A DNA stretch of 48,970 nt from UBA1756 sp045132235 (GCA_045132235.1 JBGURX010000024.1:1-48970); one strand, 5' to 3'. Numbered from the stretch's first letter, positions 1-9,031 are shown. The notes: generated by a model not told the origin, from the letters alone. Numbers and translations are program-made.

Positions 1-57
1 CATCCGAAACCGTTTTCCTTAACTCGCTGCAACACTTTGCCTAAATTATTGAAAGTG

Positions 58-65
58 CAAAAGTA
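58..65 (-). promoter_or_regulatory. Bacteroidetes -7 box pointing off the left edge
   Basis: Read on the minus strand this is TACTTTTG, matching the TAnnTTTG consensus. A minus-strand ATG lies at positions 3-1, so the promoter probably serves a gene that lies outside the window. No convincing -33 TTTG is seen at the right distance. Confidence 0.4.
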
Positions 66-149
66 CAAATAATTTGAGAATTGAGAATGGGGAAAATTCA
101 CAGATGAAATAACAAAATTCGCCCCCCTACTCCCCCCTTCATGCCTCCG

Positions 150-2474
150 TTACGGTTCGGTGCCGAACACAATCCCCCATCCGAACAAGTAGCCATTGTC
201 AAGCGGCCAATTGTCACGCACCTCAATCGTCCATAGTCCGTTGAGCGGACAGCCCACAAGACGGCTAAACGACTGGAAGGGAGTGTAATACTGCTGTCCA
301 GGCACGAAATCGGCATACCCCGGGTAGCTTTGCGCCAAACGCGAAGAATCTACCGTCAGGGGAGCATCATGCCCGATATTTTCAATCTGATCGCAATACC
401 CCGAAAGCTGCGCATAGCTGGAATTCTCGCTCCAGCAGTAATTCCACCCCGTGCCCGGCATGTTGCTACTGGGATCTGTCAAGTCACCGTCCAGCATGGA
501 GTTCTCTCCAAAGCGAGCGCTATCAACGCCATCCCCCCAATACGTACAGCGGTCGGGCAGCAACAACATCTCATTCCCATTGGGACACATCACTCTGATA
601 CTGAGGTCTCCGATATGGGAATGCTCTATGTTGAGCCTCACCTCAAGGATATCGGTGGATGAAGAAACCGTTGCATCCGGAGGAAAATGAGAGACAATAA
701 CGCTGGAGTATGCCCCCATTGTCTCAAGTCCCCCATCAGGGATATAAACCGGATTTTCAAGTTGGAAGCCATGCTCATCAACAACCAGACTATCACTCAA
801 CGTGGTGAAAGTGACCTCATTGCCATACGCTGTTCCCTCGCTGCTGGTGGCGTATGCACGCACATAATAAGTGGTGTTGACCGAAAGTCCATGCACGGAA
901 CTGGAGAAACTTCCCAGCCCACTGCCTTCGTTGGAATGGTTGGCACTCAGTGTGGGGTTGTGCGAAAGGCTCCAGCACAAACCTCTGGCCGTCACCGGCA
1001 TTCCGCCATCATACGTCACCTCACCGCTCAACACTGCAGTCGTGTTAGTGGGAGTGGCAGAAAAGGTGGTGACAACGGGAAGATTGGCCAAACTCCCTCC
1101 ATCCCCACGAACGCAACGCACGGAGTAGCCTTCTGACTTGTCGCCACCGTCGCGGTCCACCCCAGCGTTGTCGTAGCTGAGGGAACGCTTGTAGGCACAG
1201 CATTCCCCGTTGCCCGTTACAGTCCAGAAGGAGGCGATAGTTCCGAAACCGCTATAACCATCGCTGTAACAGCCCGCCGGCAGTGCACAGAACCCCGATG
1301 CATTTCGCTCAGCGGCATCGGCATTGCCGGCAGCATTGGCCGTGCCCGACGACTGCCATCCTGCATCCCCACACAGCTGGGCAGCAATATCGCCTCTGAA
1401 TCCTGTGCCCTCAGCATCGCTCTGGTTCATTCCCACATACCGTTCCATCTGCTTCCACTCGGCATCGCTGGGCACATGCCAGCCGTCGGGACAGATGCCC
1501 TGCACCCCGCTCGGGTTTTCCGCTGAAGCGCCTGAGTTGCGCCGCACCGCCTTCCAATTATACAACAAACCGTAGGTGGTTTTGTTGGCTGCGCTGTTGT
1601 TCGGATAGTACCAGTGCCCCACCGTGGTAGAACTTCCGTTTCCAAACGAAATGGCATTGCCGTCAGCATACTTCGTGGTGCGCAGATTCTCCCTCATCCA
1701 GCACTGGTTATCCATCCAGACCGTACCGTAGGTGTTCCCATCAATGTCGGTGACCGTCGTAGTACCCGGACAGGGATGTCCGTCCAACATAAACTGAAAC
1801 TGATAAGTTTGAGAAGAGAAATAAGTAGTGCTAATAAGTTCGCTTTCCAGTTCTTCTTCACCCAACACAACATAGCCTCTATACTCCATCAAGTCGCCAC
1901 TATTGAAGGGATGGGCCACGTCACTTTTGGGCTGCAGAACAGCACCTTGGCACAACCCTACAACACCTTTATACCTAATATCATCTCCATCGCCATTCCC
2001 ATTATTCATCATTTTGATGGACGAAACATTTCCATTTTGGCGGGCGGTCAGCACATAGGTGCCAGCTGTGGACAGGGTGATGCGGAATTGGTGGACGCCG
2101 GTTTGCGGACGCATGCGATGTATCCCTACAATGCGCCCATTCGCATCTGCAATTTCCAACATCACTTCACCCTCATCCGCCACCGTCAGATTCACATCGG
2201 TGGCGCCATTGAACGGGTTGGGGTTGTTTTGCGACAGACCGAAATCGATGCTGCCGACGTGGTCGTTGATACCGGTATTATTCTCAACGGCCAATATGGT
2301 ATCGGGCCAGTAGATAGTTTCCGTCCAGTTTTGGGTAAGATTCGTCATCACCACTCGGTCAAGTTGCACCCAGTGTCCATTCATGTCACGTCCCGTAAAC
2401 GAGAGGGTGACAGTCTGCGCAAACACACTGATACTCACTATCATTAGAAAAGAAAGAAGAAACAGCTTTTTCAT
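150..2474 (-). CDS. Secreted FISUMP-domain protein with internal T9SS-like sorting domain and P-domain
   Basis: A 774-residue exported protein of unknown biochemical role. Domains in order: signal peptide (about 1-20, ending in FAQ); a beta-rich segment; a domain starting LSQNNPNPFNG (about 80-155) that looks like a type IX secretion sorting domain; a FISUMP domain (about 240-455, with WMDNQCWMRENL and, near its end, YSVRCVRG); an Fn3-like segment (about 465-560, YYVRAYATSSEGTAYGNEV); and a C-terminal proprotein-convertase P-domain (about 590-774). The start was placed at the MKKLF methionine rather than the upstream in-frame ATG, because the upstream ATG would sit at the -7 box (2519-2526). 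Sorting domains of this type normally close the protein; here the domain is near the N-terminus and the C-terminus has none. FISUMP and P-domains are common in surface proteins of gut Bacteroidales. Family assignment is good; function is unknown. Confidence 0.85.
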   Translation of the reverse strand: MKKLFLLSFLMIVSISVFAQTVTLSFTGRDMNGHWVQLDRVVMTNLTQNWTETIYWPDTILAVENNTGINDHVGSIDFGLSQNNPNPFNGATDVNLTVADEGEVMLEIADANGRIVGIHRMRPQTGVHQFRITLSTAGTYVLTARQNGNVSSIKMMNNGNGDGDDIRYKGVVGLCQGAVLQPKSDVAHPFNSGDLMEYRGYVVLGEEELESELISTTYFSSQTYQFQFMLDGHPCPGTTTVTDIDGNTYGTVWMDNQCWMRENLRTTKYADGNAISFGNGSSTTVGHWYYPNNSAANKTTYGLLYNWKAVRRNSGASAENPSGVQGICPDGWHVPSDAEWKQMERYVGMNQSDAEGTGFRGDIAAQLCGDAGWQSSGTANAAGNADAAERNASGFCALPAGCYSDGYSGFGTIASFWTVTGNGECCAYKRSLSYDNAGVDRDGGDKSEGYSVRCVRGDGGSLANLPVVTTFSATPTNTTAVLSGEVTYDGGMPVTARGLCWSLSHNPTLSANHSNEGSGLGSFSSSVHGLSVNTTYYVRAYATSSEGTAYGNEVTFTTLSDSLVVDEHGFQLENPVYIPDGGLETMGAYSSVIVSHFPPDATVSSSTDILEVRLNIEHSHIGDLSIRVMCPNGNEMLLLPDRCTYWGDGVDSARFGENSMLDGDLTDPSSNMPGTGWNYCWSENSSYAQLSGYCDQIENIGHDAPLTVDSSRLAQSYPGYADFVPGQQYYTPFQSFSRLVGCPLNGLWTIEVRDNWPLDNGYLFGWGIVFGTEP

Positions 2475-2518
2475 GACAATTGGTTTTAAGGGTAATAATA
2501 GGGGTTTAAAATTCGGGG

Positions 2519-2526
2519 CAAAAATA
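2519..2526 (-). promoter_or_regulatory. -7 promoter box for the FISUMP protein gene
   Basis: Minus-strand TATTTTTG, 45 bases before the chosen ATG at 2474. It supports that start and argues against the upstream in-frame ATG at 2531. Confidence 0.55.
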
Positions 2527-2612
2527 CACATATTCTTGGAATATTTATCCCTTCACGGCAGAAATGTGAACCCTCGTGAAGGAATAAACTTGTGAAACAG
2601 AAAAAAAAGAGG

Positions 2613-2620
2613 TATTTTTG
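2613..2620 (+). promoter_or_regulatory. -7 promoter box for the secreted YD-repeat-like protein
   Basis: TATTTTTG lies 28 bases before the ATG at 2649. It falls inside the upstream in-frame extension (an ATG at 2592), which therefore would not be transcribed. With the box at 2519-2526 it forms a divergent promoter region. Confidence 0.55.
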
Positions 2621-2648
2621 CCGCATCTTTTTTTCAGATTTTCCTCCC

Positions 2649-3869
2649 ATGAAAAAAATCGTCATCATCCTTTTCCTGCTGAGTGGCATCGCCATCACCG
2701 CGAATGCGCAGATCGATAGGCATTTGAAAAAAGAAGCCCGGGCGATTATTGACAAAAGCCATGGTGCATACTACTATTCCAATTCTTCTCATTTTGGCGA
2801 TTTTCCATTATGCAACAGCATTTTGTTGAGTGAGCAACAGCCCTTGTCCCTTAAAGGGAATGTCACCGCCATTCGGGAAGTACGATACAACTATTTCTAT
2901 GAACGAGAAGGCTACTTTATATACTACCGATACAACCATAGAACCAGAAATAGACTTCAGCTTTTAGCGACAGCGCAACCCACTGAAACAGCCACCTACA
3001 CTTTCGACTCGCTCCACAACACCGTCATGAAGGATGTTCACATACTACATGCAAAGATTTTGAAGAGAAGCACGAGAAAGAAAAAAACTCCTCCAACATG
3101 GGAATACTGGGGCGTGACACCCACCTCTCTCCCCACACGTCACTACCGACTCTCTCTTTCCGAATCCGATGTGCGCTACACCTTCCAGAACGGACTGCCC
3201 ATCCACTACCAAACACTTTCCGACAGAACTTACAATGGCGCTCACTATTGGAGTTATGCAGAGTGCATCAACTACGACACCTGCAACCGACCCATCACCA
3301 TTTTCAAATTCTCCTCTTTGGGTTTTTTAGAACATTTTTATACCATCACCTATAGCACATCTGAAAATCAAATTGACAGTATCAAAAAATACAATTGCCC
3401 CTCGTTATATACGATTCCTGTTTTTCCCAAAAATTACCAGCAGAACTTGCAAAAATGGCCCTATTACTGTACCGATTCAGCAGGCCATTCCAGCTTGCAT
3501 ATCGAATACGACTCCACGGGAAGGATTCTATCCTTCACTAATACGGGCAACGAATATGGATCGGTAGAGAGTGACGGCGGCACAGCACTGAAATGCGAAT
3601 ACAACATGCAGGGAGACCTCATTCGAAGAACCCATAGTTTGCCAAAGGTTCCACAGGTGGTACGAGGCACAAAGATGATATGGGGCAACAAGTCTGGAAC
3701 GCCCGATGGTCCAACCGACAAGTGCAATATCACCACCGACGAGTGCACGATTACCTTTGAGTACCAGTACGAATATGACCAGCACGGCAACTGGACCGAC
3801 TGCAAACGGTATTGCAACGGCAATTTGGATATGCACATCGTGCGGGAGATTGAGTACGGAGAGGATTGA
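2649..3869 (+). CDS. Secreted hypothetical protein with YD/RHS-like repeats
   Basis: A 406-residue protein with a clear signal peptide (MKKIVIILFLLSGIAITANAQ region, cleavage after about residue 21). The C-terminal half holds motifs of the form EYDSTGRI, CEYNMQGDLIRR and YEYDQHGNWTDCK, which resemble the YD repeats found in RHS-type proteins and in many uncharacterised Bacteroidales secreted proteins. No catalytic domain is recognised. The start is fixed by the -7 box 28 bases upstream and by the signal peptide. The gene stands alone on the plus strand between two minus-strand transcription units. A short purine-rich tract follows the stop codon (about 3869-3893). Export is well supported; the function is unknown. 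Confidence 0.75.
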   Translation: MKKIVIILFLLSGIAITANAQIDRHLKKEARAIIDKSHGAYYYSNSSHFGDFPLCNSILLSEQQPLSLKGNVTAIREVRYNYFYEREGYFIYYRYNHRTRNRLQLLATAQPTETATYTFDSLHNTVMKDVHILHAKILKRSTRKKKTPPTWEYWGVTPTSLPTRHYRLSLSESDVRYTFQNGLPIHYQTLSDRTYNGAHYWSYAECINYDTCNRPITIFKFSSLGFLEHFYTITYSTSENQIDSIKKYNCPSLYTIPVFPKNYQQNLQKWPYYCTDSAGHSSLHIEYDSTGRILSFTNTGNEYGSVESDGGTALKCEYNMQGDLIRRTHSLPKVPQVVRGTKMIWGNKSGTPDGPTDKCNITTDECTITFEYQYEYDQHGNWTDCKRYCNGNLDMHIVREIEYGED

Positions 3870-3927
3870 AAATGGAGAATGGAAAATGGAAATACAGAGA
3901 CAACGCATGCGTTGTCTGTACGGCATA

Positions 3928-5076
3928 TTATGGCATCAAAATTCCATCTATCAATTCGCGGAAGAGGCGTACGCCGATGGGCAGTAGTTCGTCGGGGAAG
4001 TTGAAGTAGGGATTGTGCAGGGAGGGCTGCTCCAGGCCGGAGCCCAGTCCGAACAGCGCACCCGGATAGTGCTGGGTGAGCAGTCCGAAGTCCTCGCCCC
4101 ACGAAAAAGGAACCTCCAACTCTTTGTAATCCAAACCTATGCGATTCGCGGCGGCCTTCACCTGCGCCATGGCATCCTCATGGTTGTTGGAGGCCGCAAA
4201 GTACTCTTTCCAGCTTATGGTATGCGAAACACCCTCTGTCTTCACCACCTCTTCCTCCACAATACGCACCAGTTCGGCCTTAGTCTGCTGCAGGCGGGCA
4301 TCCTCTTTGGCACGCAGCGTGAAGCGCAGCACGCCGTCGCCGGCAGCCACCCCGTAGGCCTCCTCTCCCACCCTGAACTCTACCAGCGTGAGCAGGCGAT
4401 AATCCTCCTTGTGCATATCGTAATTATTGAGCGACAACAACTTATCGGTAATGCTGCGTGCAGCGGGATAGGGCGAAATGGCCTTCAACGGTTCGGCGGC
4501 ATGGGCGCTGCGACCCTTCAGCACAATCTCGCAGCTCACCACCGAGCAGGTGAAACTGCCGCTTTTGCACAGCACCGCACCCAGCGGCTCGCCCGGGATG
4601 TTGTGCAGGGCAAAGACACGGTCGGGGGTATATCGGTCGAGCACGCCCGTTTCAATCAGTTGTCGTGCGCCGTCGCCGGTCTCCTCGGCGGCTTGGAAAA
4701 ACAGCAGCACCCGTCCCCGCACGAGAGGCCGCTGGTGCAGGTCGCGGGCCAGTCCGAGCAGGATGGCGGCATGGCCGTCGTGGCCGCACTTGTGCGCCAC
4801 TCCCGCCGTGGCGGAAGCGTAAGGCACGTCGATGGTCTCCTCCACTCGCACGGCATCGAAGTCGCCGCGGAACAGGAGGGTTGCGCCGGGTTCTTTGCCG
4901 TCGAAAACAGCCAGAATGCTGCGGCTGTTGGAGAAAGTCGCGACATCGGCTGGAGAGAGCACGCGGAGCTGTTCCAGCAGGAACGCTTGGGTACGCACCT
5001 CCTCGCCGGAGGGTTCCGCCAACCGGTGCAGCTGGTGGCGGAGGTCTGCAAGTGTTGGATAGTTGGTACTGGACAT
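3928..5076 (-). CDS. M20D-family metallo-amidohydrolase
   Basis: A 382-residue zinc peptidase/amidohydrolase of the IAA-amino acid hydrolase/carboxypeptidase type. Seen: the N-terminal LRHQLH motif, the metal-binding cluster AHKCGHDGHAA (Cys97, His99) and the catalytic EE pair in QAAEETGDGA (Glu131-Glu132), followed by the dimerisation domain (RSAHAAEPLKAISPYPAA). Family members hydrolyse amide bonds of N-acyl or amino-acid conjugates in the cytoplasm; there is no signal peptide. Length is normal for the family. A purine-rich low-complexity tract (5083-5190) separates it from the next gene upstream, so co-transcription with miaA is uncertain. The exact substrate cannot be read from the sequence. 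Confidence 0.9.
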   Translation of the reverse strand: MSSTNYPTLADLRHQLHRLAEPSGEEVRTQAFLLEQLRVLSPADVATFSNSRSILAVFDGKEPGATLLFRGDFDAVRVEETIDVPYASATAGVAHKCGHDGHAAILLGLARDLHQRPLVRGRVLLFFQAAEETGDGARQLIETGVLDRYTPDRVFALHNIPGEPLGAVLCKSGSFTCSVVSCEIVLKGRSAHAAEPLKAISPYPAARSITDKLLSLNNYDMHKEDYRLLTLVEFRVGEEAYGVAAGDGVLRFTLRAKEDARLQQTKAELVRIVEEEVVKTEGVSHTISWKEYFAASNNHEDAMAQVKAAANRIGLDYKELEVPFSWGEDFGLLTQHYPGALFGLGSGLEQPSLHNPYFNFPDELLPIGVRLFRELIDGILMP

Positions 5077-5082
5077 GGTGGG

Positions 5083-5190
5083 GAGAATTGAGAGTTGAGA
5101 GTTGAGAGTTAAAAGTTAAAAGTTAAGAGTTGAGAGTTAAAAGTTAAGAGTTAAAAAAATTAAGAAGTCAAGAAGTTAAGGAGTTAAGAG
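5083..5190. repeat. Low-complexity tract of GAGAGTT/AAAAGTT units
   Basis: About 108 bases of imperfect 7-base units (GAGAGTT, AAAAGTT, TTAAGA) filling the gap between the M20 gene and the small protein gene. Similar purine-rich tracts occur near 75-97, 3869-3893, 19118-19187 and 43073-43189. Confidence 0.85.
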
Positions 5191-5193
5191 TTT

Positions 5194-5613
5194 TCAAGAC
5201 ATTCTACGCCGATGAATATCGGATGAATCCCACGACTGGAACAACAGGATGTCGTGGATGGTGCGGATGATGGGGATGAAGCCATGCAACTCATTGTCAA
5301 CAAACCACTTGATGGCAGCATCGTCTTTGCGGCAAGCAGCAGCAAATTTGGAAAGAAAATCGCAGTGGGCTTTTTCCAGCCACTCGATGGCCTCGTCCTC
5401 GTCATCGATGGCATCGCTGAGGATGGCGAACTCGGGATAGCCGTTGTCCATCAGCCACTTGAGGGCATCGAGGTCGGAGAGAATCGCCCGCGACAGAGCG
5501 GCCAGCTCCGGAAAACCGTTGTGAAGCAAAAATTCCGTGAAACGATTGTCGCCTTTCAGACTCTCATGCCAAGCCAGCAAAACTTTCGCATCGTAATCTA
5601 ACAAACTGTGCAT
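5194..5613 (-). CDS. Small helical-repeat protein, function unknown
   Basis: A 139-residue cytoplasmic protein that is not recognised. It consists of about four internal repeats of roughly 30 residues. Each repeat ends in a helix with the pattern D-x-A-[LI]-[KE]-W-[LF] (ALKWL, AIEWL, AIKWF), and the first two contain NGFPELAALS and NGYPEFAILS. The pattern predicts an alpha-alpha solenoid. It lies 11 bases downstream of miaA on the same strand, so it is probably the last gene of that operon. Composition is acidic. Such repeats often bind proteins, but nothing here shows a partner. Confidence 0.7.
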   Translation of the reverse strand: MHSLLDYDAKVLLAWHESLKGDNRFTEFLLHNGFPELAALSRAILSDLDALKWLMDNGYPEFAILSDAIDDEDEAIEWLEKAHCDFLSKFAAACRKDDAAIKWFVDNELHGFIPIIRTIHDILLFQSWDSSDIHRRRMS

Positions 5614-5624
5614 ACTTCTCCCTT

Positions 5625-6548
5625 TTATAGTTGTGAAATGTCAATCCAGTGAATCACAAAGCCTTGCCGCTCCATCCGGCGGAACCAAGTCATCTGCCGT
5701 TTGGAAAATTGATGGATGGCGGTGTTGAGCTTTTCAAACATATCCTCCTTGGAAATTTCTCCTAAAAGATACATTGTCAAGAACTTATACTCGAGACCAT
5801 ACTTCATCAGCTGCCGGGTGCTAACACCCTGCCGGATGAGCGCGTCCACCTCTTCCACCATCCCCTCGTCGAGGCGATGTCGGAGCCGGCGGGTGATACG
5901 CGCCCGCACCACGTCGCGGTCGGCGGTGGTGCCGAAGATGACGGACGGGATGCGCCGCACCTGCTGTTTCCACTCGGGATGCCGCTCGTAGTAGCACTCG
6001 ATCTCCACCGCCTTCAGCAGCCGTTCGCGCTCGCAGGTGTCGGTATGGTTGTGCAGCGGGTGGTAAGAGGCCAGCATCGCCGTCAGCTCCTCGTCGCTCA
6101 TGGCTTCGAGGCGCGCCCGCAGTTCGGCATCCCGCTCGATGGGCGCGAGGCGATAGCCGCCCAACAGCGACTCCACATACATGCCGCTGCCGCCGCACAG
6201 CACCACTTCCCTGCCCCGCGCCACGATGTCGTCGATGGCACGGTAAGCCGCCTGCTGGTACTGCGCCACGTTGAACTCGGTACCCGGCTCGGCCACATCA
6301 ATCAGATGATACGGAATCTGCTGTCCATCAACCACATAGTCCGACAAGTCCTTGCCGGTGCCAAGGTCCATGCTACGGTACACCTGCCGCGAATCGGCGC
6401 TGACAATCTCGCCGTTGAAATCGCGGGCGATGCGCACCGCCAAGCGTGTCTTGCCCGTGGCGGTAGGTCCCAGCACGGTGATGATCTCACCCGGCTGCCG
6501 CCCGCGCACCAGCGCGCACACCTCGTCGTAGGTTTTCAGCAGTTTCAT
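5625..6548 (-). CDS. miaA: tRNA dimethylallyltransferase MiaA
   Basis: A 307-residue enzyme that transfers a dimethylallyl group to N6 of A37 in tRNAs reading UNN codons, the first step towards ms2i6A. Seen: the P-loop GPTATGKT (27-34), the DSRQVYRSMDLGTGK segment (52-66) that contacts substrate tRNA, GGSGMYVESLLGG, and the C-terminal tRNA-binding region with QFSKRQMTWFRR. Length matches the family. It starts 6 bases after the nucleoside kinase stop and is followed 11 bases later by the small helical-repeat gene, so the three are probably co-transcribed. Confidence 0.97.
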   Translation of the reverse strand: MKLLKTYDEVCALVRGRQPGEIITVLGPTATGKTRLAVRIARDFNGEIVSADSRQVYRSMDLGTGKDLSDYVVDGQQIPYHLIDVAEPGTEFNVAQYQQAAYRAIDDIVARGREVVLCGGSGMYVESLLGGYRLAPIERDAELRARLEAMSDEELTAMLASYHPLHNHTDTCERERLLKAVEIECYYERHPEWKQQVRRIPSVIFGTTADRDVVRARITRRLRHRLDEGMVEEVDALIRQGVSTRQLMKYGLEYKFLTMYLLGEISKEDMFEKLNTAIHQFSKRQMTWFRRMERQGFVIHWIDISQL

Positions 6549-6554
6549 CCTCTT

Positions 6555-8210
6555 TTAATAGCTAAACTGACTGCCGCCCACAAACTCGCGCAGGATGGAA
6601 GTGCCGGGAATCATATCGGGCGTGATGCTCTTGAAATAGGAAAGCAGCTTCAGCAAACGGCGCGCTTCGGCATACTCGGGCTCGGTTTCCGGCACCTCGT
6701 TGAGCACCGGCACCGCGTAAGGCTTCAGGATGCCCAACTCGTAAATCAGTGCCGAGTTGACCATCGCATCCGCATTCTCCTGATAAGGAAAGATATTCTT
6801 CGACTCGCCATTGCGCACACTCTGCCACCGACGCAGCGTGTCCAATGCGGAATAGCCACGATACTTGTGGTCGCGTACAATTCTGCGTATCAGTCGGTTA
6901 TCGGTGGTGGGAATGGGATTCTGCGAATCGATGGAGATGGAGGTAAGCGCCGACACGAAAATCCTGTATTTCACCTCATCCGGAATGGCCTCCGTCAGCT
7001 TCGGATTCAAGCAGTGGATGCCTTCGATAATGAGGATGGAATTTTCCTTCATCTGCACTTTCTTTCCCAACCACAACTTCTTGCCCTGCTGGAAATCGAA
7101 GGTGGGAAGTTCCACCTCCTGACCATCCATCAGCTTGAGCAAAGTTTCGTTAAATAACTTCAAATCAATAGCTTCCAGCGCTTCAAAATCCAGCTTGCCA
7201 TCCTTGTCTTTCGGAGTCTGCTCGCGTTCCACGAAGAAGTCGTCCACCGACACCTGCACCGGCCAGTAGCCTTGTATGGCCAGCTGCACCGAGATACGCT
7301 TGCAGGTGGTGGTTTTTCCCGAGCTGGATGGACCGCTGATCATCACCAGTTTCACCTTCTCACGACTACGAATGTCGGCGGCAATACGGGCAAAACGGTT
7401 CTCCTGAATGGCCTCCGTCACCCGAACCACATCCCCAATCTCACCCGACACGATTCTTTCATTAATATCCATCACGTAAGGAACACCATACCGCATCGCC
7501 CCCTCCTTATAATCGCGATAGATGGCGAAAAGTTTGGGATTGCTGCGGGTAGCGCTCAGACTGTCAGGATGTTTCGGCTGCGGCATCTTCAGCAGAAGCC
7601 CGCTTTCATACTTCTCCAAACTGAACAGTTTGATATACCCCGTTGAAGGCACCAAGAAACCATAATAATAGTTGATTTTATCATCCAACGCATAGATGGT
7701 GGTGTAAATTCTCTTCCGATACTTGAACAGCCGCGACTTCTCTTCCATGCCATGACGGGAATACTCGGCCAATGCATCGGGAGTAAGCATCTCCAGACGA
7801 CGGAACGGGATGTCGCGAGCCACCAACTCACGCATCGCATTGGTTAATCGGTTGATCAGCGCATCATCAATTTCATCTTTATAACCATCTAATGCACAAT
7901 ACTTTCCGCCGGAAATTGAATGCGAAATGCGCAGTCTCACATTCGGCAGCAAATCGCTCACCACCTTGAACAACATAAAGTAAAGCGAACGTTTGTACAT
8001 GTCATTTCCATACGCAGAAGAACCGTCGAAAAAACGGATCTGACAAGGCTTGTGTATCAGATAGTTCATGTCGCGCACCTTGTTGTTGACCAATGCGCCC
8101 AACAAGGGGTATTTCAAGACAATGCCTTCCGCTTTAGCAATCTCCATCAGAGAGGTGCCATGCGGGTAGGCGGTATCGTGCTGGTTGTTGAAACAATATA
8201 CGCTTATCAT
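6555..8210 (-). CDS. TGS-domain nucleoside (uridine-type) kinase
   Basis: A 551-residue protein found widely in Bacteroidetes. The N-terminal part (about 1-60) is a TGS-like domain. Residues about 65-210 resemble the second additional domain of threonyl-tRNA synthetase (RISHSISGGKYCALDG). The C-terminal half is a uridine-kinase/phosphoribulokinase-type P-loop kinase with GPSSSGKT (293-300), VSVDDFFVER and the IIEGIHCLNP segment. Uridine kinases phosphorylate uridine and cytidine with ATP or GTP for pyrimidine salvage; the substrate of this fused form is not certain. It lies between the RsmI-like methyltransferase (26 bases upstream) and miaA (6 bases downstream). Confidence 0.9.
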   Translation of the reverse strand: MISVYCFNNQHDTAYPHGTSLMEIAKAEGIVLKYPLLGALVNNKVRDMNYLIHKPCQIRFFDGSSAYGNDMYKRSLYFMLFKVVSDLLPNVRLRISHSISGGKYCALDGYKDEIDDALINRLTNAMRELVARDIPFRRLEMLTPDALAEYSRHGMEEKSRLFKYRKRIYTTIYALDDKINYYYGFLVPSTGYIKLFSLEKYESGLLLKMPQPKHPDSLSATRSNPKLFAIYRDYKEGAMRYGVPYVMDINERIVSGEIGDVVRVTEAIQENRFARIAADIRSREKVKLVMISGPSSSGKTTTCKRISVQLAIQGYWPVQVSVDDFFVEREQTPKDKDGKLDFEALEAIDLKLFNETLLKLMDGQEVELPTFDFQQGKKLWLGKKVQMKENSILIIEGIHCLNPKLTEAIPDEVKYRIFVSALTSISIDSQNPIPTTDNRLIRRIVRDHKYRGYSALDTLRRWQSVRNGESKNIFPYQENADAMVNSALIYELGILKPYAVPVLNEVPETEPEYAEARRLLKLLSYFKSITPDMIPGTSILREFVGGSQFSY

Positions 8211-8236
8211 GTTATAAATATTTAATATTCAATAAT

Positions 8237-8935
8237 TTATAAATTCAATAAAAAGATGGCCGGCTGTTTGTGCAGGTTGATGGTGGTTTTGCGCCACTGC
8301 GCGATGGTCTTGGTGCAGATCATCTCATCCTCGCAGGTGAGGTTGGCGGCCACGCAAAGCCGGAGGTTCGGCGAACAGACAGACACGATGGAGTTGAAGA
8401 GATGGTTGTTGCGATAGGGCGTCTCGATGAAAATCTGTGTCTGACGGTATTTCACGCACACCGCCTCCAACTGTTTGAGACGTCTTTCTCTATCGGGCTG
8501 CTCCATAGGCAGATAGCCATGGAAGGCGAAATTCTGACCGCCCAATCCGGAGGCCATGAGGGCCAGCACGATGGAGGAGGGACCCACCAACGGCACCACC
8601 TGTATGCCCAGACGGTGCGCCTCGCTTACCACCAGATGCCCCGGGTCGGCCACACACGGCACGCCCGCATCCGACAGCAGTCCCACATTTTTCCCTTCCA
8701 AACAGGGTTGCAAGAACTCTTTCAGATTCAACGACTTGTCGTGCTTGTCGAGATGAAAGAAGGTAAGGTCGTCGATGGGAGTGGTGATGCCCAACGCCTT
8801 CAGGAAACGGCGCTCGGTGCGTACATCCTCCACAATATAGTAATTGATTTCATTGATAATCTGGCGGTTAAAGGTTGGAAAAACCTTATCGAAATCGGAT
8901 TCCCCTAATGGAGACGGAATGAGGTAGAGTGACAT
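8237..8935 (-). CDS. RsmI-like tetrapyrrole-methylase-fold SAM methyltransferase
   Basis: A 232-residue member of the TP-methylase superfamily, close to RsmI, which 2'-O-methylates C1402 of 16S rRNA. Seen: the N-terminal LYLIPSPLGE strand, VGLLSDAGVPCVADPG (the glycine-rich SAM-binding segment), VPLVGPSSIVLALMASG and the QIFIETPYRNNHL motif. It is shorter than canonical RsmI (about 280 residues) and lacks the usual C-terminal extension, so it may be the Bacteroidetes-specific paralogue rather than RsmI itself. It is the first gene of the minus-strand operon. Its promoter (9024-9031) lies just inside the first 35-bp repeat of the accessory island, so the island adjoins the control region of this gene. 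Confidence 0.85.
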   Translation of the reverse strand: MSLYLIPSPLGESDFDKVFPTFNRQIINEINYYIVEDVRTERRFLKALGITTPIDDLTFFHLDKHDKSLNLKEFLQPCLEGKNVGLLSDAGVPCVADPGHLVVSEAHRLGIQVVPLVGPSSIVLALMASGLGGQNFAFHGYLPMEQPDRERRLKQLEAVCVKYRQTQIFIETPYRNNHLFNSIVSVCSPNLRLCVAANLTCEDEMICTKTIAQWRKTTINLHKQPAIFLLNL

Positions 8936-8942
8936 GGTATTG

Positions 8943-8982
8943 GTTGAATTGTTGAATTGTTGATTCGTTGAATTGTTGAATT
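8943..8982. repeat. Short tandem repeat of GAATTGTT units in a 5' leader
   Basis: Four imperfect copies of an 8-10 base unit (GAATTGTT, with one GATTCGTT variant) immediately upstream of the RsmI-like gene. They would be part of its transcribed leader if the 9024-9031 promoter is used. Confidence 0.75.
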
Positions 8983-9023
8983 GGTTTCCGTTAGCTTAGT
9001 GAGATGCAAAAGTTTTAGTGCTG

Positions 9024-9031
9024 CAAAAATA
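9024..9031 (-). promoter_or_regulatory. -7 box for the RsmI-like methyltransferase operon
   Basis: Minus-strand TATTTTTG, 10 bases downstream (minus sense) of 35-bp repeat copy 1 and about 90 bases before the ATG at 8935. Confidence 0.55.

Noticed and set aside
4015..5091. 358-residue plus-strand frame opposite the M20 peptidase gene
   Set aside because: A GC-rich antisense shadow; the minus-strand product has a full set of M20 catalytic motifs.
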